A stretch of DNA of 64,000 nucleotides, from NCBI RefSeq assembly GCF_001949145.1, contig NW_019091360.1, forward strand, positions 2,277,157-2,341,156, in the 5' to 3' direction. Both the position numbers and the translations under genes were made by a program. Origin of the DNA: Acanthaster planci (lineage: Eukaryota; Echinodermata; Asteroidea; Valvatida; Acanthasteridae). How positions within the stretch are numbered: position 1 is the stretch's first letter; each line of letters opens with the position of its first letter. The notes beneath the pieces are model-generated. The model was given only the letters and a program-made list of their open reading frames with translations. It searched no databases and was not told the origin of the DNA. Positions 1 through 10,600 of this stretch are shown here, in pieces.

Positions 1-1531
1 ACACCAGTTTTGTGAAAGCTGGACACACTGTTCACTGCATGGTTGTCCAATACATGTGCAAACAACCTAAGTACTGATATGTTGGCTGGTATCATTTTCT
101 AACAATGCCAGTTTAACGTTATCTCCCATGGACACCAATGAAACCTTTACAGGTCGTGTCACATCAAGTCCACATTGGGCTGATTGTCATGTAAAAGCAA
201 TATAACCTTAAATTAAATTTATAAACACAAAAAATACATAAATGGATATAGACAATGAATCAAGTTCTTGGAATTAACTTGTAGAAATCTTCCTGCGACA
301 TCTTTTTTTTCGATGTGCAGCTGTAGAGTTGCGTGTGTACGGTGAATTGTACAACGCTATTTTGACCAGGCTGCCTGTAGTGGTTGCTGTGTTACCATTA
401 CGCCTTCTTGGGCAGTGGCGCGGCGCAGCAGGAACCAGTGAAGCCTTGCACTAGCGAAATGCGAAGGGAACTTGTCAAAAATAATGGAACTTTCTTTCCA
501 AATGTTGTAAATGTAAACAGGCAAACAAAAATACAAGCCTTTAGATCTGAAAAATTGTTGAGAGGTGTTTTGTGAACACAGGAAAGACAGGATTTGTTTT
601 TCATCTTTTTTTTTCATTTTTAAATGTGTTTTTCTAACATACCAATATAAATTTAGGATCGGTCGCGTAACCAGAAGCAGAACTAGTTTTTTGGCCTCAA
701 AAAAGTGCACTTAAATCCAGCCAGGCTGGCGAATCAGCTGTTTTGGTGGAAAAGTTTGACTGACACAAATGGGCATGTGTGGTGGGCCTAATTGATTTCA
801 TTACATGTACTCAATCCGGGCTACTAAATTTTCACAAGGGCCAGTGCACTTTCCCCACTGGCCCTGTGGGCCACCAAGAGGTTGAAGTTCATTTCGACTC
901 CTGTAGTCCCATCCTGTAATTTTATTCACAAGCTCTTGGATTGCACTTGATACACATGCATGTTACAATGCATCACTGAAAAAAAACCCCAATATTTCAA
1001 TGAATTGCTCATTTTACAAAACATCTTACACTGTACCACCCCAATATTAAATTCAGGACACAGTCTCAGTCTATAATTAGCTCACGACATCATGTTCATG
1101 CACATTCTGGCCTCTTGTTCACAAATGTTACGGCTTATGGTAATTACTGTAATACAATGTAAAACCTGATTCAATGTTAAATCTAAATTTTTGGTCGAAA
1201 ACGGTTTGCAAAAAAAAGTTTTGCATCTGGATGAGCACTGACAGAGGCTATGAAAGTGAGTGTGACAAAGAACATCATATCCCAATATCCCAACAGTGGA
1301 GATTATTTGCAGTGAAGACACGAAAGAAGTTATCACCATTGTTTAATCTAAGCTGCAGTCGTCTGTTATCTTGAAACAGCTCCCATGAAAATTCTGTACA
1401 CAATAGGATGAAGTGCAGACCCCACCTGTATGTTCGATATAAACAGTTTCTAATCAATCCTTAGGGAGTGAATGATTTCATTACGAGCACAAAGACCCAT
1501 TGTCTTGACACTTTGAATATTTCCCCAGTAC
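1..1531 (-). other. ANKIB1 intron 12, start of
   Basis: No exon was found. I searched the minus strand for a codon run giving FCW plus flanking cysteines and saw none. No repeat unit was recognised apart from scattered AT-rich tracts. Confidence 0.6.
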
Positions 1532-1662
1532 CTTGGTGCATTTCATGTGGTTACAGCCGTCGTTCTTCTGGATGGGCGCGGCGCACTTGGGGCACGGCTT
1601 GGCATTGGTGACAAGCCACAGGCAGTTGGCTGCTAATTCCGTCTCGGTATCTGTGCTGGCCA
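1532..1662 (-). CDS. ANKIB1: ANKIB1 exon 12 (RING2, catalytic cysteine; last exon in window)
   Basis: It encodes [20 protein letters not shown], then [21 protein letters not shown]2 ligands C514, C517, H529 and C532 and the predicted catalytic C527 are present. The acceptor was chosen at GCCAG (1664-1663) because it restores phase 1 and gives the Leu codon found at this place in ANKIB1. The more obvious GAG seven bases away would break the frame. The donor is GTACTG. The next exon, expected to encode the FCW.C part of RING2, was not found in positions 1-1531. Confidence 0.9.
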
Positions 1663-4600
1663 CTGGCTCAACAAAATAAACAAACAAACAACAAACAAAA
1701 ATGAAGGGGTGAACTAGTTAAGAGTCCAAGTCCATTTACGGCACCTGAACGCCACCACGTTTTATGAAGTTTTGACGGGACTTCTTACGTTCTTCCGGTT
1801 TGATCTCGGCAATCTTGTCCTGCCATTTTTTCCAGTTCTCACAGCAGCAGGGCTCGTGGGCATCTCCACTACAGTCCCTGCAGAAAGTAATACAACAGGA
1901 GACTCTACAATCCATGGGGCCAATTTCATAGAGCTGCTTAAGCACAAAATTTGCTTAAGCGTGAAAAAGCCTTGCTTGACAAATCAGGTTACCGACCAAA
2001 ACTCCACGTGATGTATATTGTTTTGGAATGGTGTTCACCTGTCTTTTGGTTGGCATGATCATCCGATCACATAGATTTTGAGCAGCCTTTGTTTTTTTAA
2101 GCAAGGTTTTTGCATTTAAGCAAATTTTGTGCTTAAGCAGTTCTATGAACTTGGCCCATGGCATGTTTCAGGTGAAATGACTTCACACAAAAACACTCTC
2201 AAAGCCATTCCCAGGGTGATGCCAACTTGGAAGCATACAACTGTAACAGTGTTTTAACAATGCAGCAACAGCAACATGTTCATGACTGACAACGTACAAT
2301 GCCCATCCAAGAGGAATCATAAACGAGAATCCTAACACTATGACTCAACTATTTTGGGGGATAACCTTTGATGATCAGGCAATATCATTATGGTACCGAA
2401 GCACAGAATGACAGGGATTTGAAAGAGAACTTTTTACTTAGAACTTGATGAGAAATTCAGAATGGTAAGAAATTTAGAAAGCTTGTATACCCAGCAAGGA
2501 ATGAGACCGAGGGATACCCCCCAACATGTCCAATCCCTATACACATTCCAGACTATTGTTACTTAACACATCCCCCCAAGATGTCTGAAAGGAACTCCCC
2601 AGATTCCTGCGAGACAATGACCAACACAAAGCAGGGGGGGTTCTCTCCGTCTCATACCTTGCTGCATGTAAATGCTTGAGTGTGTAATAAAGTGGACCTT
2701 ATTCTGTCGGACCCATCTCATCCTCTACATTCTAAGTATTCATTGAGTAGAAGGGAGGAAGAAAGACTTCACATGGAAAAGAGAAATTGGTTAATCTTTG
2801 GGGGGCAATGACAAAACCCTTTAGACTGAACCTTTTTACCCAAATTGAAAAGAAACCAGCTGATTGCAATCCAATAAAACAGAGCTTTAGTGTTCAACCA
2901 AAAAAATGAAAAGATTCAATTTAGATTACCTCAGAGTTCTAGTGGGCTTAAGAATAGTCCTCATTGGAGTACTTCAAACCAATTTAAAAATAAACCATTC
3001 AGAGCGAGCAATAAATGAGTCTGCTCACCAGCAAAATATATGCCCCTGGCCGCAGTCCACTGCGTGGGATATAGAGGGAGGGGTGGAGGGACTGCTTGCC
3101 CCACTTGGTCTGTCACTGCCTGTGGCGTAGGGGGTGGGGGGATCCTGCTGGGGCATGTGCACAGCGCGCCCACAACCGGCCACCGGACACCACTTCAGCT
3201 TGGGGTTGCTCTCGACGAATGCCTACAAAGAAATGAGATGATGTAAAATGTTTACGATATCAAAATCAATTCACTCATTAGGTATTTGTTGTCCCTTTCC
3301 TAGGCAATAAACAGGCAAGAACATTTCCGTCCCCCAAGGATGGGCTGCCAGTTCATTGCCAACGCTAGTAGCAATTTACATATCTGGAGAGACAGAGGCC
3401 AGTAGGGTAAAAATTTACAGAAGGGTACAAATGTCCATTAGCTGTATTTAAATCCATGACTCACTGATCATGAATCATAAACACTCACCACTAGGCCTAT
3501 ACATTCTATTCTAGTAAGGGTAGAAAAGTGAAACTGATATGAAGGCTTTCTTAGCCATATTTCTAGATTTGACATGGGAAATCAATTACCTCTTCAAACA
3601 TATGGATCTCTAAAATTCCAAATGTGTCTGCAGTTAAATTTTTTTCAGGTTTTGTGACAGAGAAAGATTACCAAAGATTTTTCCAATTTAAGAACTTGAC
3701 TCAGCACTAAAGTATTGTTATGGCAATTGGACCCACAATGGAGGTATGATAGGGGCCTAAGCATAGTAATGAGACACACATGCGCCTAAATGACCCTCAA
3801 TTCAGGCTACTGTGTAACCCTGTGGGTACATGTTGGGGAATTTCAGCTTGTCATCACGCGTTGTTGATGGCAGAAGGAGGGAAATATTAATGGCATGAAA
3901 TTTATCTATCTTGTGCGCATAAAAAGGACATGTAGGACCCGCACATACACAAAACACATCTAAATGGTGCTTCTGAGTGCATTAGTGGAGTTCGCTTAGG
4001 AAGACTAACATTTATATCAAACTGTAGATATCGTCTAGCCATCTCACGGGATACCAGTGTTTCAATGGTTTCCACCGGTACCAGTCGATCACAGTCATAG
4101 CCTGGACATACAATGCCGTGTGCGTTCCCCTCTTTGATTTTACCAGTCAGATATCTAAGATCAAATAGATCAAAGAAAAAAAAAAAACGGCATTCGGCAA
4201 ATAATAACAAATGCAGTCATTCTGTAAGAGACCGACACACTGGAAGGGCTTATTACAATGCATCCTGATCCAACATATGGTAGTAGTAAGTTAGGACCTA
4301 AAACTCTAGCGCTGTCTCTTCATAAGTAATGTCCCTCTAGCACAGAGATTTCTTTTGAAATGTGGACTTATCAAGGATCTGGTAAAACTATGTGTTGCCA
4401 TGGTAATACACCGCCTCCTTTGTAAACTCCCTGTTGGAGGTATATCAAATACAAACTCACTGAAGTTGGCACATGTAGAGTAATCATACATGAAGTATAT
4501 TGAAATGACAGAGCCTTACTATCTGTTAATGTTGGCTGCTTTTCTACAAACTACCAGCTTGGGGCCTGACATGATATTTTCTGTGAAAACCAACACTAAC

Positions 4601-7600
4601 TCCTGGGATCACATTTACAGAGAAATGCCAGTGTATCATACAGCTTTATGCCATCTCTTTATCTCGCCAGCCATAAGATGACGCATGGTACAAATTGCCA
4701 AAGGCAGGTTTTGTGCCTATTATAAAAATTGTTCAAAGCACTCAGCTTGGGACAATGACTTCCAATTCATTGTTCTGCGTGCAAAACTAAACACCGCTTT
4801 GACGGTGCCAGCAGCAAATTGGATGAACAACGGGCCAGCCAGCGGGCTGATTGTCTTGTTGAACCTTACCTTTCCCAGCAGTCACGGCAAAACTGATGGG
4901 TGCATAATGTAGTGCTGCTTACATCTTCTGCTGGTACGGTAGATGTGCAAATATCACACTGCAAGAAGGGAAAAACGTGCAAATGAAGATTTAGTGCTGA
5001 ATGACAGCACGTGGGAATAACAACTGAAGGCAGTCCTACTCGTTGCAAGGACAAGGGTTTTGTGAACTTATCTCTCCGGCTCCAACACTTTGACTTCACG
5101 ATGCTTAATGGACTCTTCAGAGATTCTGTTAATACCATACGGCAACCAGTCGTACACTCATGTCACATGTATTTCTTAAACTTAGGTTGTGAAAGCATTT
5201 TGGAAGATCCGAGAACTCCACTGTTCAAAGATCGTTGAATGAGCATATGTGGCCTTTGTATAAAAATTGTAACGGCTTCAAATTACCTTTTCTAGATCAG
5301 TGAACAATACATGTAAGTCTCCACAACCACAACCTTAATGTACATCAGAAGTTAATAAACTTTGCACTGGGAGCAATTGTAGCCCAATATTTCAAAACTA
5401 CATCAAATTTCAACAAAGTTTTAGTAATTTTTGACAAATCCTTTATGTTACTGTTACGATTTATAATTCAAACCGATTCAAGGTACATGCAGGTTACATC
5501 CACAGAAAGCTCTGGTAGGTACAGGTAATGAGAGCTGTGAACTTTCCATTATTCACTTGCATATTGGCATCATTATCCATATAATAAGGAATAATCCTCA
5601 ACATTTTTTACACTGGTTTCGGAATCGTGGGTCACAATTGTTCCTTTTTTCACAACTATCCTGACAGATTTGTCCATTTCGCCAGGCGACCTCTTTCAAT
5701 GGAGCATGACACCTGCCACAGATTCTTTGTCTCAGGGACTGTCTCGTTTGATGATGTGGACTTACCACGACAGGCTCTTCTTGTGGAGTGGCAGCCTTGG
5801 GCTCCAGTGAGCTCAGCTTGTGCTCGGCAGCAAAGCTGTCCAGGTTCTCTGGGGGCTTGACGCCGCATCTGACACAGCACTCCTTCGAGTTCGGGATCCA
5901 CGCCTCCAGAAGAGACTCTCTAGACCACTCTGAATTAATTAGATAGAGGAACAATTGCCAAAACTTTATAATGTTGTCTAAATTGTCAGATGTTAACTTC
6001 TGGTACAGATGTCTATAAAGACCTTTTTAATTTCATTTCATGCGTATTAACTTTTTAATGCCTTCAAAAGACGTTTTACTCCAAAATCAAGACTCAAGAA
6101 TTCAACAACTGCACATCCTTACAAATCAAACATCTTGGATGTCTAATGCTATGATGGTCTCAACAACGATGGCGCTGTCTACCTACCAAAATTTCTCAGC
6201 AGGGCTTCAGCAGTGAAGAGAGGTACCCTGAGCATGTCTGCTGTCTCCACCACCACAAGGTCCTTGGCCTCCTGCAGTTCCTGTAGTCTCAGACCACTGT
6301 AGGCCTGAAACAAACGTTCAGCCGCATTTTCCTCCGTAACTAAAGAACTCGTACTTTCAATACAATTCCTAGCAATGCTGTATTAACACTCAACCTCAAA
6401 AGAACAGACTCCGTATCAACTGCTGTCTCTTAAACCTAATGGTAATCTAAGTGATAACACAAACATGAAGGCAACCATTGAAATTCCTTAAAGATATTAG
6501 GAAAAAACGACCAACACCAAAAAAGTGGAAGAGTCTGTTAGTACATTTGCTTCCAAGGAATCCTAACATTTTAATTCCATATTTTTTGTACTGTTATGAT
6601 CATGATTAAAGCATGTTTTATTAGAAAAACCTAATCTTGTACATGTACATAAGTTTTCAAACTTGACTATGACACTTCTGTTTTAAGGCCATGGCTAAAC
6701 AAAAAGGCCAACGGTACATAAGGTACTTGAAAAGCCATGTTGGAATTACTTGGCTGCAACTTGAAATTACACACTGCTCTATGGGAACTGGCTGCAGCCA
6801 AAAACACAGACCCGTGCCAAATTCTAAGCCAAAGCCACATCGTTCTGACACAGTCTTAGACTTAACCCCATTGATATTCAAGACAAAAGTCTAGTATCTC
6901 ACCTCCTCATACTGCACTGCACCCACTTCCTCTACAGCCTCCTCCTCATTGGCCGGCTGTGGGAGAGATCAAAAATCCTGCCACACAATCTGTTTTCTCA
7001 AATGTAGCCTAAATATCTTCTTTGCACTGTTTATTGTGTCTTAAGGTTTTGTGAGGTTTTGTAGCCAATGCCTAATATCCCCTTGAAACACAATCAACAA
7101 TATTTATTTCCATACTGCCATAATTTTGATATAAAAAATTTACAAAAGATTAAGGAAGCATGTTCTTCATAAGAACAGTAAATCAAGAACGAAAGGTTAA
7201 TATGGTGGCATACCTCAGAAGCCTAGGGCTTACAAGGAGATGCCATACATCAAACAAGACAAACAAAACAAAATCAAACAAAATAACACAAAACATCAAA
7301 AATTACAGAGACAAACAGAGCAAATGTACAGATGGAGATTCATTACATGTGGAAAAATATAATCATAGACAACAACAAAATGTTACTCTAATGCAATTGA
7401 AATAAAATACGATAATTTGACAGCAAAAAGAAATGCAAACATCAATTCCAATGCAAGGGTACAATGGTACAAGGGTACAATGTAGATAAAAATATAGGCA
7501 TGTACTCATGGAGGAAAAGTAGAGGACTTCGCCCAAAACTTAAAGAAGGAATGAAATGAAATGGAGGTAATTTCTTTGGAATATAATTGAGTCATTGATG

Positions 7601-10600
7601 CTGACAGTCTCATATTGGCAAATTGAAACTTTGTCTGACGCGTCACACCAAATTGCACTCTACATCTGAAATGTCTCTGGGTACTTTATACTGAATTTCA
7701 GACAATCAGTTTTTAGTTGAGGATGTCTTGGAAAATTTTTGACTTGACTTCTAGGAACATGTTGTCAGTTTCTGAACATTAAAAACACAGAAAAGCACAC
7801 TGAAATGGGTTTGGTTATTTTTTCCATTAACATCCTTTCACTGAAAACTAATTTATCAATGAAATCATTCCTCATTGCAGAGTGCATGTACCAATATAGC
7901 TCAGGAGCACATGATCTCGAAGCTCTGACTTAAAATCCATATGCTTGAATCCAGCATTCTTCAAACCCATGTTAGTTTTTTATTGTGTTCTTAAAAGCAT
8001 ATCCGACAACGAAGCAGAATTTGAAATGATGTTGATTCGTGGAACTGTTCCTTAAAAGTACAAGAAACCTGAGATTATCCAATAAAGAAAGATTGCCAAT
8101 AAAGGTGGCATGAAAACCCGTCATAAAAAATTAGACAAACAGAAAATGCATGAAAAAGACTGGAAAATAAACTAAAGTAATATGGGCCGATGGTACAATG
8201 TAGGGAAGCTATCATTCTCAACCCCCTCAATGCCTAAAAATGATTAGCAGAGAAGTACTGCACTGACCGATGAGAAGACCATTTTGGACTCCAGGAGCTG
8301 AGCAATGACTACGTGCTGATGTCTTTCGGCAGAATCGCACGGCGTCTCCTTGTCGGCATTCTCAACAAACATTGATGCGTTATGCTCCAACAACATCTGG
8401 TCGAAAAAAGGAGGCATTACAAAGCACATCAGAATTGACCCTAACAGGGATAAATGCTCCTCTACGGAGATCAGAAAACAGTCTACAAACCAGAGGCTAC
8501 TTGGAAGCAATGCCAGGTCTTGTCACAGCTGACTAGCAGCTGACACAAAACAAGACAGACAATGACAGACATAACAAGGATTGCGAGCAATCCTTGTTAT
8601 GCGAGCAATCCTATAGTACTCGTACACGGTACTTGTACTTGAGTAATACTCAAGTACTGCTTTCAGAATACTCGTTTCTTACTTTACTATTAGTACAAGT
8701 AAGAAATTTAAAATTTCCAAGTACTGGTACTCAAACAACAATTCTTGTACTCGATTAACAGTACTCAATAAAAAAATCCTTTACATCCTGTGACGGTCAA
8801 TGAAATGCAACGGTTCAAGACAATTGATCTTCACAGACAACAAACATTGTTCCGGAATGTTATTTACTTGTTCTTTGGTTGGCATGATAATCACACAGAG
8901 TTTAAGGTGTTACATTTTGTTTCTGAGCCAGGTTTTTTGGCACTTCAGCAAATTTTGTGCTTAAGCAGCTCTGTGAAATTGGGCCATGCATCAACGGCAT
9001 TTGCTTATTCTTGATGCTTTTATATTTTACCTCTGAGTAGGCCTAAAGGTTCAAATTACTGTTGTCAGTGCATCGGAACCAATGATTTTTCTGTTGCCGT
9101 ATAAATGTTGTACTTCTGTGTTTTGCCAAGGAGCCTAAGATACAAGTTCCGTACACAGTTTGGGGACTTAATATAATCTGTAACCACCTAAGCATGCTGA
9201 TTTCGGAATGCTATGGCAGATTTTAATAAAAACAATCAGTTGCAAAAAGGTTTGTAGATCCATTGTTCAAATTAATTTAAACATTTTGACACACAAATTT
9301 GACTATTTACCCAGACTTAACGTACTCTGACTTGTACTCATAATTAGAAGTACTCGTACTCGGAGGAACAAATACTCATACTCGGAGGAACAAATACTCA
9401 TACTCATACACAGAAGTATTCGTACTTGAAAATCAGTTCTTGTACTCAGCGGGTAAAGTATTTGGACTTTCAGATACGAGCCAATTTACTCGGCAGTACT
9501 CTGTACTCAGAAAAAAATACTCGACTACAACACTGATTGTGAGTTCCTTAGGTCTACAGGAGGTCTACTAAGACAAGACAAAAAGCGGGGAGTAAAACCA
9601 AACAAAAAAGAGCTCAGATGTCATCCTATTCAACAACCCATCTGTGTGCCCATACATGTATGACAACCTAGACACGAACACACATACTATACAGTACATG
9701 TACAGGACACGGCAGATAATTTGTGTCATTTTCTGAAATGGCAGTATTCATAGTAAGGATTACTGCAGTTTACATAAAGCAAAGAACTAAACCAAAGGCT
9801 ACATGTAGCTTTCATAACAACCCCTATAAAGTCCAGGTGAAGACAGTCTGCACAAGGCAAAATGCAGAGACATGAGGGGAGACAAGAACAACAAACACAA
9901 AGAAGTGCAGGGAGCAGCACCAGATGAATAGTACATGCAGTATAAGGATAGCACACAAAGCAAAGGGCACTAAACCTGTTGATACATATACATGTGCATG
10001 AAACAGGCATCACAACACATTACATTTCAGTGCACACTGCACTGAAATGCAAGACCAATTGTAAACGATCAGCGAATACAGACTTGCCGTCGCAATGCCA
10101 CCTTTTTTGCAAACAGATGCAATTCACAACACCAAGATTGATATGTGCATCAGGATATATACACATGTACACGCTGCGAACAACTTGTACATGTACATGT
10201 ACCATGCATGTACAAGTACATACATACATGTACATGATGCAGTTGTGGCATTGTATTTAACATGTAAATATACATGCATGTAATATCTATTCTTTGTATT
10301 TTATTCATGAATCGTTCACATGCTGTGCATTAAAGTTTTATCTCTACTTATGCTTCCAATGCCATGGGACTGCTACAGATGCCGATTACTTTGGCTATAC
10401 TGCATTTTTCAAACTGTCGTCAGACATTCTAATAATTACATGTATGCCAAATTGAGAGATTTCTGCCGTCATTTTGGAGGAGCGATGTACACATAAATAC
10501 ATGTAGTTAATGTGCTTCCTTAATTTATATTTTACATCACTTACATGTATACGTACATACATCATGCATATATATGACAAGTTGTAACTTTACCTCAACC

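Noticed and set aside
1663-1680. Acceptor at TTGTTGAG for ANKIB1 exon 12
   Set aside because: It gives the wrong phase after exon 11; the CCAG slightly downstream restores the frame and the family sequence.
5598-5765. Cysteine-rich continuation of the exon 7 open frame ([12 protein letters not shown])
   Set aside because: It looks zinc-finger-like but lies after a good GTAAGT donor, and the real RING1 is in exon 8.
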